The notes: generated by a model not told the origin, from the sequence alone. A stretch of 22,921 bases of DNA from an uncultured Eubacteriales bacterium (GCA_900551325.1 URVM01000035.1:1-22921), one strand, 5' to 3'; shown: positions 1-7,578, numbered from the stretch's first letter. Numbers and translations: made by a program.

Positions 1-53
1 AGAGCACCTGCCTTACAAGCAGGGGGTCATAGGTTCGAGCCCTATAGCGACCA
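1..53 (+). tRNA. tRNA-Val (anticodon UAC), 5' end cut off by the window
   Basis: The visible part runs from the end of the D arm to the discriminator base. The anticodon stem is CCTGC (7-11) with GCAGG (19-23), around the 7-base loop CTTACAA. The anticodon is TAC at 14-16, which reads valine GUA/GUG codons. The T arm is ATAGG, loop TTCGAGC, CCTAT (to 45). The 3' acceptor strand AGCGACC (46-52) is followed by discriminator A53. The next bases are TTG, so CCA is not encoded and must be added by CCA transferase. The acceptor 5' strand lies outside the window. A terminator follows directly, so this is probably the last gene of a tRNA unit. Confidence 0.93.
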
Positions 54-60
54 TTGAAGA

Positions 61-105
61 AAACACCCTAGGCTTATTGGAATAATAGGTTTAGGGTGTT
101 TTTGT
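61..105 (+). terminator. Terminator after tRNA-Val
   Basis: The outer stem AACACCCTA (62-70) pairs with TAGGGTGTT (92-100). An inner CTTATT/AATAGG helix with one G-U pair extends it, and a T-rich run follows (TTTTTGTTT). It lies 8 bases after the tRNA 3' end, as expected for the end of a tRNA operon. Confidence 0.85.
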
Positions 106-150
106 TTAAAAATATAATAAATAGGCAAAGAATATATAGAATAAAGTGGA

Positions 151-177
151 AAGGAACTTAATCAAGTTCCTTTTTTT
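151..177 (+). terminator. Second intrinsic terminator
   Basis: A perfect 9-bp stem AAGGAACTT (151-159) / AAGTTCCTT (164-172), with loop AATC, runs into seven T residues (171-177). No gene lies between it and the tRNA terminator, so it is probably a back-up terminator that insulates the following gene from tRNA transcription. I saw no start codon with a ribosome site between the two hairpins. Confidence 0.8.
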
Positions 178-295
178 ATAAAAAAATGTTATTATACAAT
201 GTAGTTTATTTAATAGAGTACTTATAATTAGAGAAAATATAAATATAGTTTCTTATATTACACTTAGTATAAGACAGAGAGGAAATATAAACTTT

Positions 296-2332
296 ATGAA
301 TGAAAAAAAGTTTTTACCAATATGTAAAGAGGATATGATAGAGCGTGGATGGGAACAATGTGATTTTGTTCTTGTAACAGCTGACGCGTATGTTGACCAT
401 CATAGTTTTGGAACAGCTATTATTTCTCGTGTATTAGAAGATGCAGGTTATAAAGTGGGTATTATTGCTCAACCTGATTGGAAAACGACAGATGATTTTA
501 TGAAGCTTGGTAAGCCTAGATTGGCCTTCCTTGTAAATGGAGGAAATATGGACCCAATGGTTAACCATTACTCTGTTTCTAAAAGGCTAAGAGATAAAGA
601 TCTCTATTCACCAGGTGGAAAGATGGGACTTAGACCAGATCGCTCTACTATTGTATATTGTAACAAGATTAGAGAGGCTTATAGAGATGTAGATATTGTC
701 ATAGGTGGTATTGAAGCTAGCTTAAGAAGATTTGCGCACTATGATTATTGGAGTAATAGTGTACGTAAATCTATACTTGTAGATAGTGGTGCAGATTTAC
801 TTGTATACGGTATGAGTGAAAATCAAATTGTAGAAGTAGCTCATGCATTAAATGATGGATTGCGTGCTAAGTACATTTCTTTTATTAATGGAACATGCTT
901 CTTAGTAGATGATAAAGATTATGTATATGATTATGTAGAAATTCCTTCTTTCAAGGAAGTAAGTGAAGATAAGGTTAAATATGCTCAGGCTTTTAAAGTA
1001 CAGTATCAAGAGCAAGATCCTGTTACAGGAAAAACTATTATACAAAAACATGGTACTAAATACGTAGTACAAAATAAACCTGCTATGCCTCTTACAAGAG
1101 AAGAATTAGATAAGGTATATGGATTACCTTATATGAAAACTTATCATCCAATATATGAAGAAGAAGGTGGAATACCTGCTATAGAGGAAGTTAAGTTTAG
1201 TATTGTAAGCTCTAGAGGTTGCTTTGGAAGTTGCCACTTCTGTGCCTTAACTTTCCATCAGGGTCGTATTGTTCAAAGTAGAAGTGAAGAATCTATTTTA
1301 CAAGAAGCCGAAGAGATGACTAATTTACCTGATTTTAAAGGGTATATTCATGACGTAGGAGGACCAACAGCTAACTTCAGAGGGCCAGCATGTTCTAAGC
1401 AACTTAAAGCCGGTGTATGTAAGCATAAAGAATGTTTAGCACCTACTCTATGCAAAAATATGGATGTTGATCATAATGAGTATTTAGGAGTGCTTAGAAA
1501 GCTTCGTGATATTCCTAAAGTAAAGAAAGTGTTTGTACGTTCAGGACTTCGTTATGATTATATTATGGCTGATAAGGATGATACTTTCTTTAGAGAACTT
1601 ATAGAGCATCACGTGAGTGGGCAGCTGAAAGTTGCGCCAGAGCATATTTCTGCTAAAGTACTTAAGTATATGGGTAAACCAGCAGGCAAAACCTATGATC
1701 GCTTTAGAGAAAAGTTCTTTAAGATTAATGAACAACTTGGGAAGAAGCAATATATTATTCCATACCTTATGTCTAGCCATCCAGGTAGTACTTTAGATAC
1801 AGCGATTGAACTGGCAGAGTATCTTCGTGATATTCACTACCAACCAGAACAAGTACAAGATTTCTATCCTACACCAGGTACCCTTTCTACTACTATGTTT
1901 TATACAGGTTTAGATCCTATGACAATGGAGGAAGTTTATATTCCACGTACTAAAGAAGAAAAAGCTATGCAACGTGCACTTCTTCAATTTAGTAATCCTA
2001 AAAAGTATGACATTGTATATGCTGCACTTGTAAAAGCAGGAAGAGAAGACCTAATAGGCTATGGACCAAAGTGTCTTATTCGCCCACGAGAAGATCGTTT
2101 TGGTAGAGGTGGACAAGGTTCAAATAAGGGTAGAACACAAGGTGGAAGTAGAAATCAAAGTTCAAGTAGAGGTCAAAGTAGCAAAGGCACAGTAAAAGGC
2201 CAAAGTAATAAAGGAAATAAGGGAACACATAAAGGCACAAAAAATGAAGTAAGTAAATTTAACGGTAAGTCTAGTAAACAAGGCAGTCCTAAAAATATGA
2301 GAAGTAGTTCAAATCACTCAAAAAAGAAATAG
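296..2332 (+). CDS. ygiQ: YgiQ family radical SAM protein
   Basis: This is a member of the YgiQ/UPF0313 radical SAM family, cytosolic and of unproven reaction. Residues 1 to about 285 form the family N-terminal domain, with motifs such as ADAYVDHHSFG and GGIEASLRR. The radical SAM core follows. The CxxxCxxC cluster motif reads CFGSCHFC, with Cys309, Cys313 and Cys316 as the expected 4Fe-4S ligands. An extra Cys-rich stretch (ACSKQLKAGVCKHKECLAPTLC) lies downstream and is typical of the family. After about residue 603 the protein becomes a 75-residue tail made almost only of G, S, K, N, Q and R. The length of 678 aa fits the family. The start at 296 is preceded by GAGAGGA, somewhat far at about 12 bases. 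The gene is a single unit, bounded upstream by two terminators and downstream by hairpins. The family call is firm; the substrate is unknown. Confidence 0.95.
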   Translation: MNEKKFLPICKEDMIERGWEQCDFVLVTADAYVDHHSFGTAIISRVLEDAGYKVGIIAQPDWKTTDDFMKLGKPRLAFLVNGGNMDPMVNHYSVSKRLRDKDLYSPGGKMGLRPDRSTIVYCNKIREAYRDVDIVIGGIEASLRRFAHYDYWSNSVRKSILVDSGADLLVYGMSENQIVEVAHALNDGLRAKYISFINGTCFLVDDKDYVYDYVEIPSFKEVSEDKVKYAQAFKVQYQEQDPVTGKTIIQKHGTKYVVQNKPAMPLTREELDKVYGLPYMKTYHPIYEEEGGIPAIEEVKFSIVSSRGCFGSCHFCALTFHQGRIVQSRSEESILQEAEEMTNLPDFKGYIHDVGGPTANFRGPACSKQLKAGVCKHKECLAPTLCKNMDVDHNEYLGVLRKLRDIPKVKKVFVRSGLRYDYIMADKDDTFFRELIEHHVSGQLKVAPEHISAKVLKYMGKPAGKTYDRFREKFFKINEQLGKKQYIIPYLMSSHPGSTLDTAIELAEYLRDIHYQPEQVQDFYPTPGTLSTTMFYTGLDPMTMEEVYIPRTKEEKAMQRALLQFSNPKKYDIVYAALVKAGREDLIGYGPKCLIRPREDRFGRGGQGSNKGRTQGGSRNQSSSRGQSSKGTVKGQSNKGNKGTHKGTKNEVSKFNGKSSKQGSPKNMRSSSNHSKKK

Positions 2333-2345
2333 ATAAATATTGATA

Positions 2346-2409
2346 AAAAGCAGGGGCTTATAATAAAAAATATTATAAGTTTCTGTTTTTTTATATGTTA
2401 TAAGCCCCT
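2346..2409 (+). terminator. Terminator region with two competing hairpins after ygiQ
   Basis: CTTATAATA (2357-2365) pairs with TATTATAAG (2371-2379). Flanking CAG/CTG pairs and a T-run (2386-2392) make a plausible terminator for ygiQ. The same left arm can instead pair farther away: AGGGGCTTATAA (2352-2363) with TTATAAGCCCCT (2398-2409), a perfect 12-bp stem. The two structures exclude each other. Terminator function is inferred from the first hairpin and its T-run. Confidence 0.7.
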
Positions 2410-2708
2410 AATTCTATAGAGTATAGAAATACTAGAAGATGATAAAATATATACAATCGTATTTTGGAGTTTATGTAGATGAAGTGAAGTGAGTTATTAC
2501 AATAAGAAATAGAGAGGTCTTAGTAAAATAGACTTAGTATAAGTTAATGAATAATAAAATTATTAATGAATAAAACCAAGTATACATCTAGTATTAATAA
2601 TAAAGAGTCTAGTATAAGATTTACAATGTACATATATAAGATTATACTTAAAATACTTAGAAGTTTTTATGGTAGTCAAGGTTTTAGGATAGAAGGAGGT
2701 AGTTACAT
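2410..2708. other. A+T-rich intergenic region, no gene seen
   Basis: About 300 bases lie between the ygiQ hairpins and the epimerase gene. I see no ORF with a convincing ribosome site, no tRNA and no strong promoter hexamer pair. The sequence CTTAGTATAAG (2533-2543) also occurs before ygiQ (263-273), and a shorter version sits at 2609-2618. This is probably chance in A+T-rich DNA or a shared -10-like element. The strong ribosome site AGAAGGAGGT lies at the right end (2693-2702). Confidence 0.5.
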
Positions 2709-3581
2709 ATGAAAATACTAGTTTTAGGTGGAACTAGATTTTTTGGTAAACAGTTAGTAAAGATACTAATAGAAAAGGGGTATGATATAACTATTGGAAC
2801 AAGAGGACAGACATTAGATGATTTTGGTGATAAAGTTAAGCGTTTAATACTTGAACGTATAGATAGAGAATCCTTAGAGTTAAATTTAGCTGATAAAAGT
2901 TTTGATATAATATATGATAATATTTGCTATGCACCTAATGATGCTAAAAATTTATTAGAGATAATGGATGGAAGAGTAGGAAGATATATTGTAACATCAT
3001 CTTTAGCTGTATATGAACAAGGTTCAATGCTAAAGGAAGAAGCTTTTAATCCTTATGATTATCCTATACAATATGGTGACAGAGAAGATTTTAGTTATGG
3101 AGAAGGTAAACGACTTATAGAAGCTGTTACATATCAAACTTTTAATGTACCTACAGTAGCTGTACGCTTTCCAATAGTTATAGGAGAAAATGACTATACG
3201 AGAAGACTTGCTTTCTATGTTGAAAAAATACTTAGACAAGAACCATTTATAGCTAAAGATTATGAATGTCCTATGAGCTTTATTACTGAACAAGAGGCAG
3301 GTCAGTTTTTAGCCTTACTTGCGGAGCAAAATATAACAGGTCCTATTAATGCAGCAACAAATGGAATAATAAATGTTAAACGTATCATTGAGATGATAGA
3401 AGAATTAGTAGGAAAGAAAGCTATATTAGTGAATGAGGGTAAAGAAATAGGGTCTTACAGTACCTATGGCAATACTACTTTAGATACAAATAAGGCCCTA
3501 GCATTAAATATGAAGTTTGAAAAAATAGAAGAAGTATTTGAACGTGTTATAAAATATGATATTGCTAGATTTAATCAATAA
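2709..3581 (+). CDS. NAD-dependent epimerase/dehydratase family protein (extended SDR)
   Basis: This is a Rossmann-fold extended short-chain dehydrogenase-like protein of 290 aa, cytosolic. The dinucleotide-binding glycine motif is GGTRFFG (residues 7-13), directly after the first beta strand MKILVLG. The fingerprint TSSLAVY is followed by YGEGK (Tyr130, Lys134), matching the catalytic YxxxK pair, so the active site looks intact. The substrate-binding C-terminal half (about 165-290) gives no clear specificity. Nucleotide-sugar epimerases usually exceed 300 residues, so this shorter form may act on another substrate. A strong ribosome site (AGGAGGT) precedes ATG at 2709. The gene stands alone, and its last 11 bases overlap the convergent transpeptidase gene, with no terminator between them. 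The fold and cofactor are secure; the substrate is not assignable. Confidence 0.88.
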   Translation: MKILVLGGTRFFGKQLVKILIEKGYDITIGTRGQTLDDFGDKVKRLILERIDRESLELNLADKSFDIIYDNICYAPNDAKNLLEIMDGRVGRYIVTSSLAVYEQGSMLKEEAFNPYDYPIQYGDREDFSYGEGKRLIEAVTYQTFNVPTVAVRFPIVIGENDYTRRLAFYVEKILRQEPFIAKDYECPMSFITEQEAGQFLALLAEQNITGPINAATNGIINVKRIIEMIEELVGKKAILVNEGKEIGSYSTYGNTTLDTNKALALNMKFEKIEEVFERVIKYDIARFNQ

Positions 3582-4797
3582 TAACTTTTGTACCACTTAA
3601 TAGATTAGAATAAAACCATTCACTATTTGCTACAGATAGACGAATGCAACCAGCAGAAGCAGGTTTACCTAGCTCACCTGTACCTTTTAATAAATAAGAA
3701 CCTGTTTTATCAAACATAACAGAATGATATAGATAAGTTGTACCTATAAATCCAAAAGCATTTTTACAGCGGTACCCTTTTTCAACTCCGAAATAGGGTA
3801 CTTTTTTTGTAAGAGCAAAATTACCTTTAGGTGTTGGAGAAGAAGATTTGCCTGTAGAACAAAGAAAATATTTTATAAGTTTCCAATTACCATTAGTGCC
3901 TTTAAAAATGAAAGTACTTTGTAAATTGATATTTGTCCATACAAGATAAGGCGTATTACTATTTATAGATTGTTGGTTAATAGTAGATTCAGCCCATATA
4001 AGTGTATCCATATCAATTGGGTCACCTAAGTCTAAGAGGCTTACTTCATTTAGTTTAAAGGCGTATTTAAAAAGAGAGGCATTTGTTTGGCCAAACATAT
4101 TGGTATTATTATAATTAAGTTCTCGTCCGGTTGCACTTTGAATAAGTGTTGTAATATAAAGTTTATTACTTTTTTCTGGAGTTACTATATCTAAGAAACG
4201 AGGGAGACTTTCAAAAGGTTTTAAATCATATTGACTAGGTTGCATAATAAAGCCATTATCCCAATATAAATCTACAATAGAGATGGAGATGGGGGTTGGT
4301 AAATCATTTTTAATGAGAGATGCAGTAGCAGAAATATGTAGAGGAGTTTTTAAGTTCATTTTATAAGTAGTACTATTAGTATCTATATCTATATGATATA
4401 ACTGACGAAGTGCTCCAATAGGGATAAGCACATTACCGTCACAAATAAGAGCATGAGTTTTAAAATCACCAATCCATACTTGAGATGAATAAAGAGTATA
4501 AGCCTTAGAAGATAAATCAGGGGGAGTGAAGGAAACTTTATTTATTTGTGCAGGAGAATTAATATTAACTACACCTGTAGAAGAATCATAGGTAATGGAA
4601 AAACCTAAGTCTCTTAATGAAGAAACGAGTATATAGTTTCCCTCTAAAGCTGTGTAAGTAGTAAGTTGTTGACCATCGAAATCTAATATAATGGAAGAGG
4701 TAGATAGAGTACCTATTCTATTAGAAACTGTAGACTCGGCAAATAATGTTGGTGTAAATAAAAATAAAAACAAGAAAAATAGATATAATTTTTTCAT
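3571..4797 (-). CDS. Secreted L,D-transpeptidase (YkuD domain) with copper-amine-oxidase-N-like stalk
   Basis: This is an exported peptidoglycan cross-linking enzyme forming 3-3 peptide links. The N-terminus is MKK followed by a run of L and F residues ending in a likely signal peptidase site after LFA (about residue 20). Residues about 25-125 resemble the copper amine oxidase N-terminal domain (a beta repeat, LEGNYILVSSLRDLGFSITYD region), common as a wall-binding or spacer module in Clostridia. A middle region of unclear type follows. The YkuD catalytic domain is C-terminal: His358 (YLYHSVMF) and Cys384 in SAGCIRL form the hallmark HX(n)SxGC motif. The length is 408 aa. The ribosome site AGAGGTGG lies just before ATG. 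The gene converges on and overlaps the epimerase gene by 11 bases. Confidence 0.92.
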   Translation of the reverse strand: MKKLYLFFLFLFLFTPTLFAESTVSNRIGTLSTSSIILDFDGQQLTTYTALEGNYILVSSLRDLGFSITYDSSTGVVNINSPAQINKVSFTPPDLSSKAYTLYSSQVWIGDFKTHALICDGNVLIPIGALRQLYHIDIDTNSTTYKMNLKTPLHISATASLIKNDLPTPISISIVDLYWDNGFIMQPSQYDLKPFESLPRFLDIVTPEKSNKLYITTLIQSATGRELNYNNTNMFGQTNASLFKYAFKLNEVSLLDLGDPIDMDTLIWAESTINQQSINSNTPYLVWTNINLQSTFIFKGTNGNWKLIKYFLCSTGKSSSPTPKGNFALTKKVPYFGVEKGYRCKNAFGFIGTTYLYHSVMFDKTGSYLLKGTGELGKPASAGCIRLSVANSEWFYSNLLSGTKVIID

Positions 4798-4974
4798 ATG
4801 ACCACCTCTTCAAAAATTAATAAATACAATGTTCTTATAATGTATATTGGATGAGAAGAGGGTTTATACATTTCCTTGTATTAAGATTACTTTACACTAG
4901 TATTTAAGAGAAAAATAATGTAATATAATATAGTAAGAAATAATAATTATTATATGCGAAGAAGAGGTGTCTTA

Positions 4975-5379
4975 ATGAAAAAATATTATAATGCAGCAAT
5001 GTTATATTTAATCATAGGTCTTGGTTTAGGGGTATTTTATAGAGAGTTTACCAAAATGTTAGGATTTGAAGGCCAAACAGTTTTAAAAGGGCTACATACT
5101 CATGTTTTAGTACTTGGATGTATATTTTTTATAGTAGTTCTTTTAGTAGAAAAAAGCTTCGGCTTAAGTAGTTTAAAGCAAAGCAAAGCTTGGTTTATTT
5201 TTTATAATATTACTTTTGTAGCTTTTATTGGAACTATGCTTACAAGAGGTATTTTACAAGTAAAAGGTTTAGATATGAATGGTTTAACACATATGTCAGG
5301 TTTAGCACATGCTCTAATAGGTGCCGCACTGATCTGGTTTATGATTCTTTTAGGTAAGCTAGTAAAGCAAAACGCATAA
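4975..5379 (+). CDS. DUF2871 family four-helix membrane protein
   Basis: This is a small integral membrane protein of 134 aa that I recognise as DUF2871 (function unknown). Four hydrophobic segments lie at about 5-24, 42-60, 73-92 and 108-128. Histidines sit in or beside the membrane segments: His41 and His43 (GLHTHVLVLG) at the start of helix 2, and His106 and His112 (THMSGLAH) at helix 4. They could face one another. I chose ATG 4975 because AGAGGTG (4963-4969) lies at proper spacing. The upstream in-frame ATG at 4954 would place this ribosome site inside the gene and add an unlikely MRRRGVL start. A bidirectional terminator follows 7 bases after the stop. The biological role is not known. 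Confidence 0.87.
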   Translation: MKKYYNAAMLYLIIGLGLGVFYREFTKMLGFEGQTVLKGLHTHVLVLGCIFFIVVLLVEKSFGLSSLKQSKAWFIFYNITFVAFIGTMLTRGILQVKGLDMNGLTHMSGLAHALIGAALIWFMILLGKLVKQNA

Positions 5380-5385
5380 TATAAC

Positions 5386-5438
5386 TATAAAAGTCCTACT
5401 CTTTAGAGAGATTTCATCTAAAGGGTAGGACTTTTATA
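5386..5438. terminator. Bidirectional terminator between DUF2871 gene and nupC
   Basis: TATAAAAGTCCTAC plus CTTTAGA (5386-5407) pairs with TCTAAAG plus GTAGGACTTTTATA (5417-5438), a stem of about 22 bp with one mismatch and a 9-base loop. Flanking A- and T-runs allow use in both directions, serving the convergent genes on either side. Confidence 0.92.
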
Positions 5439-5446
5439 ATACCTAT

Positions 5447-6628
5447 TTAACTAAAGAACATTCCAATAATAGAGGCTGTAACAAGGGTTGTAAGTGTTGC
5501 AGCAAGAAGGGATTTAAGACCAAAACCAGATACTTCTCCACTACGACTTGGACAAAATGCTTTAAAGCCCGCAACAGCAATACCTATAGAACTAAAATTA
5601 GCAAAGTTACAAAGAGCTACAGATAAAACAGCTTGTGTACGAGGAGAAAGGGTATTAATAATTGCACCCAGTTCAGTAAAGGCAACAAACTCATTCATAG
5701 CAATTTTAGTTCCAATTAAAGTTGAAAAAGGCATAACTTCATGAGAAGGAATACCAAAAAGCCAAGCAAGTGGCATAAAGATATAACCTAAGATAGAACT
5801 AAAAGATAAACCTATAAAGCCTAGTAGATAATTAAGCAAAGCAATAATACCTAAAAAGGCAATAAGTACAGCACCTACATTAAGAGCAAGATACATACCT
5901 TGAATAGCACCATCTCCAATAGCTTCAAATAAGTTAGCTGCTTCAGACTTTTCTATTTGAATTTCTCTTGTTTTACTTACTTCCGTTTCAGGAATAATAA
6001 TTTTGGATATAAGTAAAGTAGCAAAAGGTACAGTTGCCATAGCTATAAGAAGATACTTCATATCAATACCCATAAGAACATAGCCACCAATAACAGATAC
6101 TGATACAGATGAAAATCCACCTGTTACAACTGCAAAAAGTTCGCTACGTGTAAGGTCAGGTAAAAAAGGTTTAGTTAAAAGTGGTGCTTCTGTAGTACCT
6201 AAAAAAGAGTTTCCAACAGAGCAGAAGGTTTCTACTTCTGTTGTATGAAGAAGTTTGGCAATAGCCTTACCTAAATATTTTACTAAGAAAGGAATAACCC
6301 TTAAGTAGTAAAGAACAGAAATAAGTGCACTAGTAAATGCAATGAGTGCTAATACATTAAAAGCAAATATAAAATTAGTAGTTACAAGGTCGCCAAAAAC
6401 AAAGTTCAAACCTTCATTACCAAAGCTAAGAACTTTTACAACACCATTAGCAACAGTTTCTAAAATAGTTACTCCAATAGGAATCTTTATAACAAATAAA
6501 ATAAGTATGATTTGAATAATAAGTGCACTAATAACAGTCCTATAATTAATTGCTTTACGATTTTCTGAAAAAATATAAGCAATCACTAGTAAAACAATAA
6601 TACTTAATGCACCAAAAATAATAGACAT
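5447..6628 (-). CDS. nupC: NupC-type concentrative nucleoside transporter (CNT family)
   Basis: This is an inner-membrane ion-coupled nucleoside importer of 393 aa, the usual CNT length. An N-terminal pair of helices precedes the gate region. The central segment GTTEAPLLTKP and the following GGFSSVSVSVIGGYVLMGI are conserved CNT substrate-binding features. The C-terminal half holds VPFSTLIGTK-like text (here MPFSTLIGTKIAMNEFVAF) and LCNFANFSSIGI, again family signatures. A ribosome site GGAAGGAG precedes ATG at 6628. The uridine kinase gene elsewhere in the window would phosphorylate imported uridine or cytidine. I looked upstream for a purine riboswitch and saw none. Upstream lie an orphan promoter and terminator and then a TetR gene, so TetR control through read-through is possible but unproven. 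Exact nucleoside preference cannot be read from the sequence. Confidence 0.93.
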   Translation of the reverse strand: MSIIFGALSIIVLLVIAYIFSENRKAINYRTVISALIIQIILILFVIKIPIGVTILETVANGVVKVLSFGNEGLNFVFGDLVTTNFIFAFNVLALIAFTSALISVLYYLRVIPFLVKYLGKAIAKLLHTTEVETFCSVGNSFLGTTEAPLLTKPFLPDLTRSELFAVVTGGFSSVSVSVIGGYVLMGIDMKYLLIAMATVPFATLLISKIIIPETEVSKTREIQIEKSEAANLFEAIGDGAIQGMYLALNVGAVLIAFLGIIALLNYLLGFIGLSFSSILGYIFMPLAWLFGIPSHEVMPFSTLIGTKIAMNEFVAFTELGAIINTLSPRTQAVLSVALCNFANFSSIGIAVAGFKAFCPSRSGEVSGFGLKSLLAATLTTLVTASIIGMFFS

Positions 6629-6715
6629 AAGTATACACTCCTTCCGATAATAAAAAGCTTATCTAAAAATATAGTTTTACCCAAGAAAGAAGATTGATAC
6701 ATAAATAAGCAATAA

Positions 6716-6760
6716 AAAAGAAAAGATGCTCTTTTAATATAGAAGAGTAGCTTTTCTTTT
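6716..6760 (-). terminator. Terminator between orphan unit/tetR and nupC
   Basis: Arms 6716-6733 and 6743-6760 form an 18-bp stem with one A-G mismatch (AAAAGAAAAG outside, CTCTT/AAGAG inside) and a 9-base loop. Read leftward it runs into TTTTTTATT. It would end any transcript from the promoter at 6909-6937, and from tetR. It leaves about 90 bases for a separate nupC promoter, for which I see no strong hexamers. Confidence 0.8.
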
Positions 6761-6864
6761 TAAGGAGTTAACTTATAATTATTTGTAGTCACTACACTTA
6801 AATCTTTATAGCCAATAAGTACAATCCATACATGAGTAGAAATATTAGAAGTATAGGTATACAT
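6760..6864 (-). CDS. Possible 34-residue ORF in the orphan TetR-operator unit
   Basis: ATG at 6864 opens 34 codons (start MYTYTSNISTHVWIVLIGYK) and stops at TAA 6760-6762, which touches the terminator hairpin. It is the only open frame I found between the operator-bearing promoter (6909-6937) and the terminator. There is no Shine-Dalgarno-like purine run before the ATG (…CTCACATCAT), so translation from this start is doubtful. It could be a real small peptide, the remaining tail of a deleted TetR target gene, or just sequence within a short untranslated RNA. I recognise no family. Confidence 0.25.
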   Translation of the reverse strand: MYTYTSNISTHVWIVLIGYKDLSVVTTNNYKLTP

Positions 6865-6908
6865 ATGATGTGAGTTGTTATGACTTATACAACTATAACA
6901 TGATTATA

Positions 6909-6937
6909 TGTATAAAATACTTCTTAAATTTGAACAA
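6909..6937 (-). promoter_or_regulatory. Candidate promoter of the orphan unit, -35 inside a TetR operator
   Basis: On the minus strand TTGTTC (6932-6937) and TATACA (6909-6914) are separated by 17 bases. A second -10-like TATAAT lies four bases on. The -35 box is contained in the palindrome at 6929-6945, so a bound repressor would block polymerase. Transcription would run leftward from about 6902 to the terminator at 6716-6760. Confidence 0.5.
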
Positions 6938-6945
6938 TGTTCATT
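6929..6945. promoter_or_regulatory. TetR-type operator, copy 1 (downstream of the regulator)
   Basis: The core is the palindrome TGAAC-AAT-GTTCA (6931-6943). On the minus strand the 17-base site reads AATGAACATTGTTCAAA and differs from the site in the tetR promoter (7562-7578) at only two central bases. A weaker related palindrome, ATGTTCAAAACAT (6965-6977), lies 21 bases away beside the tetR stop codon and may be a second, lower-affinity site. Repressor binding is inferred from the palindrome match and position. Confidence 0.65.
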
Positions 6946-6979
6946 GAGAAAAGGGCCTAGTCATATGTTCAAAACATGT

Positions 6980-7546
6980 TTAGGAAAGTAATATGTGTTT
7001 TAATATAGTATTAAAATATTCATAGTCAGAGTCATTATTTATTAACATGGTGATAAAGTTAGAAAAGATAAATTTAATAAGATTTTGTTTACCTAAGATA
7101 TTATAAAAACTTTCATTAAAAAAATTATGGTTTATTTCAACAAGCTCGTCCAATACTTGAATAAAATGTTCCATATAAGGAAGTTCTTTAAGTTTATCTT
7201 TATTTTGATAAAAATCAAATAAAGTAGATAGGTCCTTTAAATAAGTATCTTCAATTTGACTTAGATAATTAAGTATGTAAAAGTAAAGTACTTCTAATTG
7301 TTTAAAAAAATCTAGGTGAGGATCAAAAGCATGATGAAACTCTTTAAAACATTCATCCCAAAAATTTTGGATAACTGCATTAACTAAATCCAGTTTGGTA
7401 GGAAAGTAGTTATAAATAGTACCTAATCCAATATCACACTTTCTGGCGATACTTCTCATATTAATGGAGGCAAGGCCTTCTTCATGAGCAATTAGGCTTG
7501 CAGTAGATAAAATAAGCTCTTTAGGATTCTCTACTATACCTAACAT
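6980..7546 (-). CDS. TetR/AcrR family transcriptional regulator
   Basis: This is a dimeric DNA-binding repressor of 188 aa, a usual length. The N-terminal helix-turn-helix (about residues 10-55) is clear: ASINMRSIARKCDIGLGTIYNYF followed by PTKLDLVNAV, the canonical TetR signature. The C-terminal ligand/dimer domain (about 60-188) is rich in F, Y, L and N and shows no assignable ligand specificity. The gene has an excellent promoter (TTGACA, 17 bases, TATGCT) with a palindromic operator right after the -10 box, so autorepression is likely. A matching operator lies just past the gene's 3' end. No typical target such as an efflux pump lies nearby; the closest genes are nupC and prsA. The start ATG 7546 follows AAAGGGGTG at good spacing. 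Confidence 0.93.
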   Translation of the reverse strand: MLGIVENPKELILSTASLIAHEEGLASINMRSIARKCDIGLGTIYNYFPTKLDLVNAVIQNFWDECFKEFHHAFDPHLDFFKQLEVLYFYILNYLSQIEDTYLKDLSTLFDFYQNKDKLKELPYMEHFIQVLDELVEINHNFFNESFYNILGKQNLIKFIFSNFITMLINNDSDYEYFNTILKHILLS

Positions 7547-7561
7547 ATATTCACCCCTTTA

Positions 7562-7578
7562 AATGAACTATGTTCAAA
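7562..7578. promoter_or_regulatory. TetR-type operator, copy 2 (in the tetR promoter)
   Basis: The site AATGAACTATGTTCAAA has the palindromic core TGAAC-TAT-GTTCA at 7564-7576. It begins at the edge of the tetR -10 box and covers the expected transcription start, 16 bases upstream of the start codon. It matches the other operator at 15 of 17 bases. This is the classic layout of autorepression. Confidence 0.75.

Noticed and set aside
2428..2490. 17-codon ORF (ATGATAAAATAT start) after ygiQ
   Set aside because: There is only a weak purine run before it, no terminator of its own and no recognisable product; I treat the region as non-coding.
263..2543. Repeated CTTAGTATAAG at 263-273 and 2533-2543
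   Set aside because: Only 11 bases and A+T-rich, with no fixed distance to a start codon; not enough for a regulatory repeat.
4954..4974. Longer start for the DUF2871 protein (ATG 4954)
   Set aside because: It would place the AGAGGTG ribosome site within the coding region; ATG 4975 has the correct spacing.
6629..6980. Possible purine riboswitch before nupC
   Set aside because: I looked on the minus strand for the conserved purine-riboswitch junction pattern and saw no match; a hairpin there is an ordinary terminator.
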